A stretch of DNA of 64,000 nucleotides from Linyphia triangularis (taxonomy: Eukaryota > Arthropoda > Arachnida > Araneae > Linyphiidae): the NCBI GenBank assembly GCA_963978545.1, contig OZ021724.1:27083933-27147932 (forward strand), in the 5' to 3' direction. The stretch's first letter is position 1; every line of letters starts with the position of its first letter. The position numbers and the translations under genes are program-made. The notes below the pieces were generated by a model. It made no database searches. It was not told the origin of the DNA and saw only the letters and a list, made by a program, of their open reading frames with translations. Positions 45,651 to 57,965 of this stretch are shown piece after piece.

Positions 45651-46339
45651 TATGTGTATTGAAATAAAATTATATTTTTATCAAATTTAATTTGTTTTAC
45701 TTAATACTTATATATATACACAGTGTCATAAAATACATTTAAATCCTGTCGCGTTAAAAAATATTTTGAAAGTTAGTAAATTATTGCATTTTTTTAATGT
45801 TTTAATCAAATTGAAAGTCTAGGTAATCATAGTATAGATAACCAAATAAATTTATTATTATAGTTTGATATAAGAAAAGACTGATAGCTATTAATAAATT
45901 ATTTTGTGTTACATGCTCATTTTGTGATATATTTTTTACCTTTCTATTTATGTTGAAGGATTACCTTATTGCTTCGGAATTTTTTTTGTTGTTTTAATTT
46001 ATAATGGGACATAGAATATTTTGCTGTGATACAGAATTGTACTTTAATTTTTATGATTTTCATCCATTGAATATGGTCATTATTACTAACAAAACCTTTA
46101 GCAGAACACAAATGCCTTCTTGGTATTGTAAACTGTGTTTAATACTAAAATTAATCATATATTTTGTGGCAGAAGCTTTTCCATCTACAATTGTTTCTTA
46201 ATATTTTGCAAAAGCAAACCGTTCACTTACATTTGTAAACCTTTTTTGTCACTGCAAGTTTTTGTGTAAAATAGAGAAAAACTTCGCTTATAGGGGTAAA
46301 CTGTTTCTTATACAGAAAAATTTCTGTGTATTTTATATG

Positions 46340-46760
46340 AAATTTATTGCAGAAAGTTTCCGTGTACTTTACGGGGGAAATTGTATTTTATATGGAATTG
46401 ACCTTATTCAACACAGAAATTCTGTTTATTTTACAGGTGGAAATTGCATTTTGTATGGAATCAACGTACTTAATACAGGAAATTTTAATTTATTTTACGG
46501 GAGTAAATTATTTTGTATGAAATTACCGTATTTAATACGGAAAGTTTATGTTTATTTTACGGGGGATCAATGTTAGTAACCAGTCAATAACCGTTTTTAA
46601 TACGAAAAGTTTCCGTTTATTTTACGGGAGAAAACTGTATTTTGTACGGAATGACCGTAATTATTACTGAAAGTTTCCGTTCATTTTACGGGAAAAAACC
46701 GTTGCAATCAGTCAAAAACCGTATTTAATACGGAATGTTTCCGTATTTTTTACGGTTTTA
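46340..46760. repeat. ~63-bp subterminal tandem array
   Basis: TTTATTTTACGGG-type words recur at about 46363, 46424, 46487, 46547, 46615 and 46681, spacing 60-68. They alternate with AATACGGAAAGTTTCCG. The 104-codon frame at 46262 is a shadow of this array. Subterminal repeats like these are typical transposase-binding regions. Confidence 0.8.
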
Positions 46761-46821
46761 AACTGGCGACCCAGCTGCCAGTTTAAAACCGTAAATTTGA
46801 CGGGATTTTTTTTGCAGTGTA

Positions 46822-48414
46822 GTTAAAGTTGGATTGTAAGAGTTTAAGTAAGTCAAGAGAGACAAATCAGGAGCATATAAAAAAGCAACAGTGGATTAAG
46901 CGACTCTCGTGTAAATCATGGATGAAATTACTCTATTAGACCTTTTTATGAAGGAAGACACCTAGAGATTGCTGGTAAAATAGGGTCCAAAAGTTAATGT
47001 CCACTGTACTAATTCTGTAACTTCTCAAAGCTCTCGAGAGATCGACTATCAACTCGGGGTCGGAGGATCACGAATTCGAACCAATGCAAGAAAATGTCGA
47101 CATATTGAGTATAACGTGTAGCTCTTCTACGTTAAACCCGTCACAGTCCTCCAGTTCCTCTTATCGACTTGGGGAAGTGACGTGCTAATTTCGACATCTA
47201 GTCTTCTAAGTGGGTACAAAATTGTAAAGCGTAATTGTGTATTTATACCCTTAGAGATATAGTGAACTGTTTCCTAATTTTACAGGAGATCTGATTGAAG
47301 TTTTAACAACTTTTCTTATGCTACCCATTTAATTCAGTAGTGGACCTCCTCGGGTCTCTCAGATCCAACTAACGTTCTTTGCCGTCAAATTAAGGACGCG
47401 TCCTCTCTGCTTAAATACAAATATCAACGTTATAAAGCCTTATATTAAAAAGTATTAAATGTCTATGCAATAAAAAGCATTCTAATCATAACTTGAAAAT
47501 TGACTGAGTGAAAAGAAGGTAGCGCAATTTATCTCTGAGGTAGAGATAGTTTGTTGTTAATTTTTTATTACAGTATAACACGTGGCCCTTGCCTCAGGAA
47601 TATTTAAAACTAAGCAACCAACCAACCATAGCTGACCATTGTGGTCTTTTGTGCTAGTGTTAAAGATTGCCCGTAGACTGTAAATGGTGTTATTAGGAGA
47701 GCATAAATGAAAAAAGAAAATTACAATTCACTGTTGCAAAGAAATCCTCTTCTAAATCACCGAAACGGTAGATAATTTAAGCAATTATTTTGCCTAATAC
47801 ACGATATAATACTGTACAATAAAATCTATAATTTAACTAAAAAAAACTTAAGAAAATTATAAGTTACTTTTTATAATAAGATTTTTTGCGAAAAAAGCTT
47901 TGAAAATTTCTACCGTTAATATTCAGGTGCACTGTACTTTATGGCAACACTTACGCCATAAATTTAACCTCTTCTCAATATTTATCTTGTCTCAATAGGG
48001 GCACTTTTCGACACATTTCGGCTTCTTTCCATGCATCGTGGGTGGGCGAAGACATTAATTTCCTGGGTGTTTTTTTCTTTAATACCCTTCTTAAAACTGT
48101 ACCTTCAACTGTCTGGGAGAAGAACAGTCACTCCAGGTGTCCCAGCTCACAGCGGATGGATTCAGTATTCCTTCTTGTTGCCATTCTGACGTCGGAAATA
48201 GTGGTCATAAACTGCTACTGCCAGGCCAAATGGGCTCGTAAAAGCGAGGAAAAAGTGAGGGACGTCGCCTGTTTTGCGTAATTTTGTGGTTAATTCCCCG
48301 TGTTTAACGTCCTCCTTTGGGATTTATTCGTTGCTTGGTGGTCTTTCCTGAAACGAACCGACTGGGGAATTCTTGGAAATTTTTAGAGGTGGACATCTTG
48401 ATCGTCTTTTTCTT
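46822..48414. other. No gene seen; one LINE-tail scrap
   Basis: Near 47585-47630, GGCCCTTGCC followed by AGCAACCAACCAACC repeats the CAAC tail seen at 26730. The region 48010-48300 is GC-richer with a 79-codon frame (48042) of no known family. Otherwise AT-rich. Confidence 0.35.
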
Positions 48415-48850
48415 AAATCCGTATAACTTCGATTTCGTTTATTTGTTTTTTGGAGGGAAAATCTTCGTGGGTCCAATTAGCCTACTTACCGGCATCCAAT
48501 CGAGCTGAAACATGACAGGTAGATTCGTCATCGATTATATCGCCTTCTGTCGAGTTTTGGGACTGTCACTGAAAGGCCGCTTTTACACACGTTTATATTT
48601 CAGTACGTCAGATAAAGATGTCAAGCCTTATTTAACCATATACAATTTGACGATACTGAATGACTGAAACCATCTCCAGTTAAGATTAATGACAAATGAT
48701 TAAAAAAAAAACTCCTGCCATTTCGATGTTTAAATCATTTGTATTAACTTCGATTTTGTTCGGGGGCGGATAAAATCTTCAGAAGATTAATTACTCAGTT
48801 GTCATCCAAACAAGTTGAAACTTAACAGGTAAACTCGTTGACTATTCCAG
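48415..48850 (+). repeat. Dispersed repeat Z, copies 3 and 4 in tandem
   Basis: Copy 3 (about 48422-48600) has AACTTCGATTTCG, TCGAGCTGAAACATGACAGG and CACTGAAAGGCCGCTTTTAC. Copy 4 (about 48730-48845) restarts with TTAACTTCGATTTTGTTCG and AAATCTTCAGAAGATTAATT. Two tail-to-head partial copies. Confidence 0.6.
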
Positions 48851-50456
48851 GACCTTTTTTAAATGAGGTTTCTGCACGGTATCGGTAGTGCTATCATCTA
48901 CCGGGTAGCTACCGAAAAGAGGTAGAAATGAGCTCTTCGGTGGTTACAGGTAGACTTGCGCACTCCCTCTCATGAGCGAGTGTGTGCTTACATCCTGTGC
49001 AGTATTGCCCACTACCGACCTGTACTGGAAATGGGGTTGGTACAAAATGCTTAAGAAAGAAGCAGAGGTGCCTTAGTACCCATAGTTCTTGATAGGAAGA
49101 AGGATTGACCTCTGGTTAGCTGCTGCGCCAGAAATTTCAAATACAATAAAACAATACAACTTGTTTTATTCCATCTTCATCATTATGACCAAAACAAAAA
49201 AAAGGCCATTTTTGACCACAACAATTAGTAAGAGTTTATTCAGTGCTATAACAATCTTGAAATATCAATTATATTATAATAGTTTCCTTAGGGGAGCATT
49301 CCATCAATGACGTATTAAAGGCGCTAAAGACGTACGTTTTTCTACTTTTCTATTAAAATTTTATTTTTACGAAATTATTGAATTTTTACGTCAATTTCGA
49401 TGATAGGAATATTTAGAACACCTTAACCAAAGCGATGATAACAACTTGAACCATTTTTTTTTCTTCATTTAACAGCGACATCTGTTGGTGAATTTTGTAA
49501 CTATTTCTGAAAATTGACGGGATAAAATTCAATTGTTGCTCAAGTAGGATGCAGCAAACGGTACATTTCTATCATCTTGCTGGGTTCTTTCTTTCTTTCT
49601 TTTTTTTTTTAATTAAATTCAATTTTTAAATAAGTCAGTCCTTTTTATAAAACTTCAAATACGTTTAGAAAATTTCAAATTGGAAAGACTAAAGTAAAAT
49701 TGGAGAAATATAGAAAGTGCTCCCATTTTGCCTCACCATGTCCCAATATGGTGGAAGCTATGCCACTGAACAATAGGAATCTGAGCAGATCACAAACAAC
49801 ATTACACCTGGAAACCAGAGCTTTTGCCGCTAAGGAACCACAACATTCTCGCCTTTCCACCCAAAAAAATCATCAACAATCCCAAGTCCTCTTACAGAAA
49901 AGGGTCAACTTCATCTCATTGCTTCCCAAACCACATCCCACTTCACTTAGAAAAGTGTCGCTAACTGCAGACACAGGAATCCAGAACCCTTTCCGTCTCT
50001 GTCGCGAATGATATTCACTTCTGTCAAGAGTTACGACTGCTTTGCGACATAAATTTCGAGTGATTTACCCTCAACGACTCGTTCCTGACAGCTATTTACA
50101 AAACCCTCCGGGACTCGCTCCTATTTATATCCGCAGTCCCATTGTCTTCCCGACTTAATTCTCAACAGCCCTCTTCTCCCTATTTCCTTCTCTTTAAGGT
50201 TTGTTTGGGTCTTGACTCTGTGCCCCCTTCCCCTCCCTAGTCCTCGAGCACTTCTTGATGATAGTTTGTTGGAAAGGGGTGGCATCACAACTCCGCTATC
50301 CGATTTATAAACATGATGTCTGAAAATTGTCGAATTTTTTTATTTTTTTTTCATTTTTTGTGATTTTAGGCTAATAAAGTGTATATTTTAAAGACTTGAA
50401 GGGTTCAAATACAAAACTCTGTTTATTCAAATATTTTGCTCCTAAAAATATTGATA
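48851..50456. other. GC-richer island at 49700-50270, no gene assigned
   Basis: Includes CCACATCCCACTTCACTTAG, TTCCCGACTTAATTC and CCCTTCCCCTCCC. A 103-codon frame (49700-50011) and its antisense have no recognised domain. A (TTTC)n/T run is at 49588-49609. Possible regulatory region. The rest is AT-rich. Confidence 0.35.
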
Positions 50457-51560
50457 CAAAGTCTTTCAGAAAGGATTCTCTAACTTTGAAATGACGTAAC
50501 TGCAAAACATGGAGAAACAAAAAGAAGAGACAAGTTGTAGATCAGATCGACAGGTAGAGAATTGTTAAAAAACACCACTCCCCAAAATTAGTTATTTATA
50601 ATATTGAAATGTGGCGACAAATAGTTGTAAAATCGGAATTACCGGAATGAGTTCCGCTTTTCCCTTATGAAAAGGGGCCCTAAGATTCTTTTCTTGGATA
50701 GTGCAGCCCATCGTCGCCCCCAGGAATATTTTCAAGGGGTTGCAAGACTAGATTTTTATCAAAATCATTAATTTTTTTTTAGACATGTTAATTAATAATT
50801 ATGCATTATAAATTATAATCTTTGAGAATAATTAAAATTCATGGTATATATTTTTGAAATCGCAACCCTATAAAAAGAAAAAATATAAAATAGTAAAAAT
50901 ATTAAAATATATATTTTTAAAGATTTTTTTTTTATCATTTAACTAGATCTTACGGCATTTAAAAAACAGTGTTTAGAATAGAGGTACTTGAAGATGCAAA
51001 ATACAAATGAGTAAAATTTGTTTATTTCTTCCAAGTTTCGTATATAATGAAAAAAAAAAAAAAAAAAAAAAAAAAAATGAAACACGAAGGCAGTATTGGA
51101 ATATGTTCAATTGAATTCTAAAAATAGATTTCTAGATAGTATATCTGATGACTTAAAAAAATAAAATATTTGTCTAGAATTTTGAGAACTACACAGGAAA
51201 TGATTATACAGTAAAATGAATAAATACTTCTACTCATCAGCCTCTAATAACCATAGACAACAAGCGCCAGAAAATCCTCACGCAATTAGCTATAAAAACG
51301 ACATAGGAAAGAAACAAAAGGCTAAATTAATAGAAGAAAAAATGCTCATTGTAACATAAAAGTATAAACGGCATGTGTACTTTTTTTATATCTTGGAATT
51401 TACATCTTTTCTTTCATTTTTAAAAAAAAAATCAAAAGTCAGGGGGTGCAAGTGCATCTCCTTGTACCCTCCTGTGGGCGTCCATGGTGCAGCCCAAACA
51501 GTAACTTTAGCAGAATAAAATGATAGAGAAAGAATCAGGAATTGTTAGAAAACAGCTCCA
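50457..51560 (+). repeat. Dispersed repeat X, copy 5, split by hAT MITE N
   Basis: AGTCTTTCAGAAAGGATTC, AACTTTGAAATGACGTAACT, AGAAGAGACAAGTTG and ATGAAAAGGGGCCCTAAG give the X order up to GATAGTGCAGCC. There MITE N copy B is inserted, and X resumes CAAACAG at 51495. Confidence 0.7.
50709..51486. mobile_element. hAT-like MITE N, copy B, perfect 8-bp duplication
   Basis: Starts CATCGTCGCCCCCAGGAATA and ends CCTGTGGGCGTCCATG. GTGCAGCC is duplicated exactly at 50701-50708 and 51487-51494. 778 bp, matching copy A in order throughout. An A run is at 51049-51077. CA-type ends and the 8-bp duplication fit the hAT superfamily. Confidence 0.88.
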
Positions 51561-51561
51561 A

Positions 51562-51685
51562 CGATTTTGACCAAAATTGCTCTAGTAATGCCTGTTAAGG
51601 TGATCTAAACATCCCCACCTCCGAAATTCCTGTAGAATTGCTATAAAGGTGTAGAAAGTTGAAAAATGAATGTCTTTAAAACAGA
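51562..51685 (+). repeat. Dispersed repeat K, copy 1
   Basis: Contains TCTAGTAATGCCTGTTAAGG, TCTAAACATCCCCACCTCCG and AAATTCCTGT. The same ordered words occur at 63868-64000 (GTGGTAATGTCTCTTAAGG, TCTAAACATTTCCATCTTCG). Ends unknown. Confidence 0.55.
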
Positions 51686-51698
51686 GTTCTCTTCCCTT

Positions 51699-51871
51699 AG
51701 GGTTTTTACACAGTAGAGCCGGGATGGGTGCTTACTCGTATAATGCGAGGTAAAATTAAACCCTGCTTCTCTGTGGGGACGTACTCTGTGGAGTCTGGTC
51801 GGTTTAATGTTAAATTTTACCTCGCACTATGCGAGTAAGCACTCATCCCTGATCCACTATGTAAGTACCCT
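51699..51871. mobile_element. 173-bp palindromic MITE
   Basis: Left AGGGTTTTTACACAGTAG and right CACTATGTAAGTACCCT are inverted. Inside, GGGTGCTTACTCG and GCGAGGTAAAATT pair with their complements, so about 60 bp per side can pair. No clear duplication. Confidence 0.68.
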
Positions 51872-53986
51872 AAAGCATCGCTCATCAACGACCGTTTTTC
51901 TCCTCTCCTCTGTTTCACTTACAAGAAAGGATAAATGTAGGAATCATCAGAAAGTACATCACCATATTCGCCATTTTGGCGGGGTTTTTTCATGTAAGAT
52001 TTATCGCTGAGAATATCGCCAAACTGGTTATTTTTTCAAATGAATGAAAGTGATAATAACACTATTCCACGTCAAATTTAAATGTAGTGACCAAATGTCG
52101 TGTAATTGAAAGTTGTACGATGTTCCATACCCCTAGTGAAGTAAATAAGTTTCTTGTATTTAGGATTATTGCTAGTTTTTGAAAGAATTTCGCTTAACAT
52201 AAAACGAATGAGTGAATGTTTTCATTGAACTTTTCATTCTCTGTGTAACACATATCACAACACTCTTGTCGTATTTAGTTCCAACCGCATTCTTTCTTCA
52301 TCACAAAAAGTTGTTATTTCACTCAAATCTGAAATAATAGGGATTATTTTTGGAACCATCCGGATGTTTGATCCCACGGACTGTTTACTCGACGGAACGT
52401 GCTTCAACATCTTCTTAACATACAAGACAATTTTCTACAACATTTCTCCCAAAAGAAAACACACAGAGAATGGCAAAAATTAAAAGCTCAAAATAAGCGG
52501 TTAGGAAAACAAGCTTTCAACCATTTCATGTCCAACACACGCAAAGAAAGCTATTCTTTCTTGCAATAACAACCCTGTATAGAATTAGAAAGATCGCAAT
52601 TGGAAAAATTGTCCATCGCATCTTTTTTGGAGAATAGTTGGAATTGAACTTCATTGGAAAATATCCTCAATAGTTCTTTGATGAACAGAAATTCATATTC
52701 AGTTAATGATTCGTTAAATAAAAGTAACATAAAGTAAAGTGAAAGATTAATTACTTTTCTCACGTAAACCGCAAAAAAAAAAAAAAAAAAAAAGCGTCGG
52801 CAGTTGTTACTACATTTCATTATATCGATACTGCAGAATTATTATGCGTTACCTACTCTGAATAATTAACTTAATTAAGAGAGGGGCTTTTTTCTGGTAT
52901 ATTTTTCGCTTCATTTTTAGAAGGATTGCGAAGTTTCAGTTATGGCGATCACATTTTATGGAGTAATTTCGTAAATAGCTGTAATTAAATGTTTTTGGCG
53001 AAAAAAATGTGTAATTTAAGGACTATCGTAGGAAAGGAAATCTTAATAAAGTTAATTGTTTTTTAGGGGGATTCAGCAGAATTCATTATTAATGTGTGCG
53101 CATTACATTAAATTCGGCATGTTTTGGTGTTTTAGTATACGGTATATAGTTGGCGAAAAATTTTTACTAGCGGGTCTTAATGATGCAATGGCCACAGCTT
53201 GACTCTCTTTAATATTTGATGAGATATCAAACAGAAGTGGAATAATTTTTTTTCAGAAGTGAGAAAAAATGAGAAGGTTTTCGAAAACTCCTCTGAAATT
53301 TACATAGAATGTAGAAAGTGTCTTTACCATAAGTTCAGTTATCTAGATATGCTGACCTGAAATGTCTGATGGGATTTGGACCTGAAATGCCGACAATTCA
53401 TTTGGAAAAAGAGGGCAGGGCAAATATGTAATAGCTTGTCAAAAAAAAAAACTTTTTCGGTGTTGAGTCAGAATATATTAATTAAATAATGAATGACAAA
53501 AAAAAAAAAATCAAGCAACAAAAATAGGTAAGTATTTATGAAGTTTATCTTTTTGGTTGACTGATTATGAATGTGGTTTAACTCATTTCTGCTCCCTCAT
53601 TTGGGTCTCAAATTGGAAAATCCTCTGAACAGTTAAAAAAAAGAAGAGTGCATATTCAGTAGTAAACTGTCAAAATATTTCATAAATTAGGTAAATTATT
53701 ATCTCAGTAAAAAGTCGTGATTTAACCCAACTGTAGTTTATAGCCAGTTGGAACTTCTATAGATAACTTGTTAGCAGTATTACACCAGAATAAAATCTTC
53801 CGTTTGACCCCACCCCATCCCTCTTAACTCATTCTCCGTGATACATCATGAATCCCGTTGCCAGTCCCATCATCTCTACGTGATAGAATCTCCTCTTTAA
53901 AATTGCCCCAGTGGCTGCTCGTGGGTAGAAAAAGTGAGAGGGCCCGAATTAACAATGAGGAACTTTCACGTTTTTTGGTTTTATTT
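51872..53986. other. No gene seen
   Basis: AT-rich with an A run at 52773-52792 and a small GC-richer patch around 53800-53950. Frames at 52551, 53824 and 53858 show no known domain. No gene is supported. Confidence 0.4.
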
Positions 53987-54407
53987 TTAAATAAAAGTAG
54001 AGAAAAAATCATGAAAAACAATACCATTCTTTCAAAAATTTGAGCTCGGATAGATAGTTAAAAAAATATTTAGTTTTTCACTTTGCGATTTGGCGGGAAA
54101 AAGCCACTTTTGCGTGAAACGTCAACGCGCAGATAATGAACCAGTCTAAAACCTGTTTTAGACGAGGAATGAGTTAGGTTTCTCCTTCTTTTTGCGACTT
54201 TATCTCTGCGTAACCACGTCACGGTTTTTTTATGCGTTTTTGGTCACGTGACTTTAGCCTTGATTTCGGCTAATTTCAAACTCGATTTTTGATTAATTGA
54301 AAGCATAAAGATAAAAAATAATTGCACTGCTCAAATATATTCGTTGGATAACACTAGAAAATACAAAAAATATTCAATTTCCTCACTTGTCCAAGTTCTT
54401 CATTGCA
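53987..54407 (+). repeat. Inverted duplicate E, copy 2, with E2F-like site
   Basis: Matches the reverse complement of 13648-14080. It has TTTGCGATTTGGCGGGAAAA at 54082, CTAAAACCTGTTTTAG at 54146 and CAAATATATTCGTTGGATAA. Extra words absent from copy 1 include GGTCACGTGACTTTAGCC. Confidence 0.75.
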
Positions 54408-57400
54408 TGTCATAGAGGAAGAAAGAAGAAAAAAAGTGCATCTATCAAAATACATGAATTTCATGTAATTTTGTAAATGTAACTCAAATATATATACAAA
54501 CAAAACTACAAGATCAATTAAGCAATTAAATAATCTAAATCTTAATAAAGTAATATTTCATTAAAATGAATTATTATAACAAAAACGGCGTTTCGTTTGA
54601 GCATGGGTGACTCCAGGAAGGGTAAAAAGGGTGCACTTATACCCTTTACTTTTGAAAATAAGAAATGAAGTGGAAAATTCCTTGGAAAAAATAAAGTATA
54701 GGCTTCAAATTATTCATTTAAACATAAAATTACGGCATATCTATTTATTAAAATTTCAGATAGAAATCCAATATTCATTCACGATTGAAAATTCCAGTTT
54801 TGAAGCTTTACCCGTCTTAAATTCTTTTGTATGCGATTTACGCCCACTCTCAAGTAATACATGTCACTGTCCATGCGTTTGAGGGTTTAATTTTTTTTTA
54901 TTTATTTATGGAGTTTATTTTAAGGATCTGGTAGTCCTCCGAAAAGTCAACCAAGAGCGTTACGCTCCGTGACCAGTGGTAGTGATTTTAGGACCAGCCG
55001 TAAGTATACAATAATACCGGGACTCACTGTAAGATAAGAAGGGAGTTGTCCCCCCCCCCCCCCTTCTCCCTACTCCATTCAATATAATTAACCACCCTTA
55101 AACATGTAAGGAAAAGCATGCTATAATTATTTTATTAGATTAAGAATAGAGAACATATTAAAACGAACTCATGTCGATTGGATGAAGTGTGAAAGTTAAG
55201 CAGCTTAAAAGGTAAAAAAAAAATGTAATATGAAAAAAAATTATCAATATTTTCAACAGCATAAATCATTTTATGTACAATAAAGGTAGCAGAGTTGAAT
55301 TTTTAACAATTTAAGCCAACACTGTAAGAAGAGAAAACTTCCTTTTCATAAGGTCCTTGATAATTTCCGATGTTTAACAAAGCTTTTGAATTCTGTTTGA
55401 CAGCATAATAGTAAATTAAAATAAAAATTACATAAAATATGTGAAAGTATAAAAACCTATGTTTCTCAATGTCAAATCTGTATATAAGAAAACAGAGAAT
55501 TAGGAGATACAACTGAATAAGTTTAATAACCCAATTAAAAATTCTGTAGAAATTACATGGAAAACAATTTCACCTTTCCTAAATTTGGATTAAATACTTA
55601 CACAAAGAATTGTTTAAGATTTTAAATTAATTGAGCTAAATTATGTTAAAGACATTGGTATTGCTCCTAATATTTCAGTCAATCATACTTCATTAACGAA
55701 TTCATGCAAAATTATTTTGGATTAACACTAGAACTAATTAAAAAAAAATGCATTTAACTTTATATGTGCAATATTCATAAATTTGCAACCGAAGTCAAAA
55801 GGTACTTTTATACTGACCAGTTCAACAGTTTAAAATTAAATTACTTAATATCTTTGAACAGTAATATATTCGAATAGCAATATGCATCGGATATTTGTTA
55901 GCATAAGATCTACGAGAGAGTTATACTGCTCCGAAACATCGTTAGTTCTGATATTAGTTCGTCTATCATAACATCTTCCAGGCGATCTTTTCGAGTGAAA
56001 AATGCCATCTCAAATTTGAGATGTCTAGTCACTTTGGAAACAGTATGCAGAGCGCCGATGGGGCTCGATCTGGTGATGTTTCACACGCTGAGTATATTGC
56101 CTCTGGTGAATGTGTTTGGACATAGCAATATATAAAAATAAGTGTTTGGCCATGATTCTTGATCTTTTGAAAAGATATTGTGCAAATGTGGAACTCTCTT
56201 TAAACTTTTAATTTCTTTACTTCTCACAGAATTTGTTTCGAAAATTATATCATCTCCTTTTCATATGTACTAACTGTATAGACTTAACGTCATTGCAGCA
56301 ATTTTAAAAATGAACAAACTTTGACTCTTTCAAATTGTTTGTATGATTTTCTTTTTAAAGGGTGTATAGATTCACGATTCAGATTTCATACTACTTGTTC
56401 ATGAAGATTTGTCCCAGTAACAGTAACTTAAGTTTCCTTATCTACATTTTCAAGACTATTTCGAAAAAAGAAAAAGATGTTTTTTCGATAATTCTGTAAC
56501 CGCGATGATGTTTGTCTTTGTTAAAAATTTATACAACAGCTTGATTGTAGTGAAACCAATTCTTTCGAGAAGAATAAAATTTGTATTGTCTGAATAGAAA
56601 TCCTTCTGTTGATGGTATCGGAGTATGAGTTAAGTTAATAATTCAATACGATGTCAAATATCAGTGTGAGAGGTAAGACGAATCCCCACTCTTCCGTTCA
56701 TTTAGACGACATTTAAATACTCAAACATTTTTTCAGACAAAGTAAATATCTAAACAAAACAAAAATTGTAAAGAAAATCATAATCTTACATTTTGAAAAA
56801 TAAATTGCAAATTAAAAAAAAAAAAAAAAATCCTACAATGGATATTTATCATTGCCAATTCCCTCACACCATTACATCGTGTGAAATCCGTCTCTGGATC
56901 AATTGGCCATTCCACTCCAAAGATTTCACCCCTGAACGGAGCGATCAGGGGTGTTTTAGTAATTTGATATCCATGATATGGCAAAACCCTTTGTGAAAAC
57001 CAGGATGTCACGTGAAAGTCTCAACATTGCGATCCTCTTATCTGTGACCTTTAGTTTCAAATTCAAGGCCGAAGAAGGGGTCCTTTCGTTCCCTAAGATA
57101 AATGTTGCTACCTTACAATAATTAATGGTTGTAAAGCTAATGTCAGCTTAACTAAGTTTTAAGCTTATTTTAATATTATTTTAAAGAAATTCCACTGCAA
57201 AACAATATAATCAAGCATATATATATATAAGTGGGGCCAGACTACAAAAAAATTAGCCCCCCCCCCCCTTGTCCGACCCCTTGCACCATCCGCCACTGAA
57301 CTGCCTTGAATCTGCTTTTACAACATGTACATTGTACATATATTTAGTAGTACCCAATTTTCACTCAATGCCAAACAACGTATTTCTGAATCCAAATATC

Positions 57401-57730
57401 AACTGAACATTTCACTAATCACCACAGTCACTAACTTCAAACAACCCCCAATTCACTCAGGGTCTAAACTCCCCGACACAGACCATAAAAAAAAAAGGTT
57501 CAGCCAAGGCAAAGTACCCACCGACCCAATTCCCTGGTGGGATCTGAAAACTCTCCACAACATTCCTGGTGAACAAGCGAAGAAGGAAATTCCAAGTCAG
57601 AGAAATTCCATCCCAAAAGAGCCTAGACCCAACAAAATCAATTCCTGCTTCGTTAGTTTTATCACCACAAGCATGCCCAAGAACATTCGGGAGAAGAAAG
57701 GGGGAAGGGGGGGAGGGGGGAGGAGAGTGA
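54408..57730. other. No gene seen
   Basis: Long AT-rich stretch with C runs at 55052-55065 and 57258-57268. The 91-codon frame at 54607 and the 152-codon frame at 57325-57783 have no recognised domain. The latter runs through an A run and a G run, which argues against a conserved protein. Confidence 0.4.
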
Positions 57731-57965
57731 GAATGGCCTCCATAAATCCCAATTTCTTCGGGCCCGAATCGCTTCTACGCTGAATAGTTAACGGGTGTTC
57801 GAATTTACAGCCAAATTAAACAGGAGTTGTTGGTTTGGGTTCGAATTCTGGGTCGATGGAGGCCATCGAGAGACCCCGAGAGGACAACGAGGGCTGGAGA
57901 AGATCTGGATGGAAGACCCCTTGAGACTGATGATGTGTGTCTTCGTAAGTGAATTTGAATCTTGT
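57731..57965 (+). other. GC-richer island, paralogue of 60021-60255
   Basis: Shares CGCTGAATAGTTAACG, a diverged ATTTAC/AATTAAAC block and AAGTGAATTT, in the same order and spacing, with 60021-60255. A donor-like TTCGTAAGTG lies at 57940. No protein is recognised. A local duplication of a functional non-coding element or a first exon is possible. Confidence 0.45.

Larger units (their letters stand above)
41121..46819. mobile_element. Large TIR element (5.7 kb) with TA duplication
   Basis: The left end CACTGTAAAAAAAAACCGTCA and the right end, reverse complemented CACTGCAAAAAAAATCCCGTC, form TIRs of about 20 bp flanked by TA at 41119-41120 and 46820-46821. Both ends carry ACGGTTTAAA-type subterminal repeats and a hairpin: 41173-41205 (TTTAAATCCGTAAA with TTTACGGTTTAAA) and 46752-46792 (16-bp perfect stem ACGGTTTTAAACTGGC). 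Near the right end is a ~63-bp tandem array. Inside are a CpG-containing promoter-like start, exon-like pieces, a MITE and a nested Tc1/LINE/LTR stack. No intact transposase was found. The TIRs are short, so the two ends could belong to separate elements. Confidence 0.55.

Noticed and set aside
46262..46576. 104-codon open frame
   Set aside because: Its sequence repeats with the ~63-bp subterminal array of the large element.
57325..57783. 152-codon open frame on the plus strand
   Set aside because: It crosses an A run and a long G run, has no known domain or consistent codon bias, and lies in a GC-richer island where long chance frames are common.
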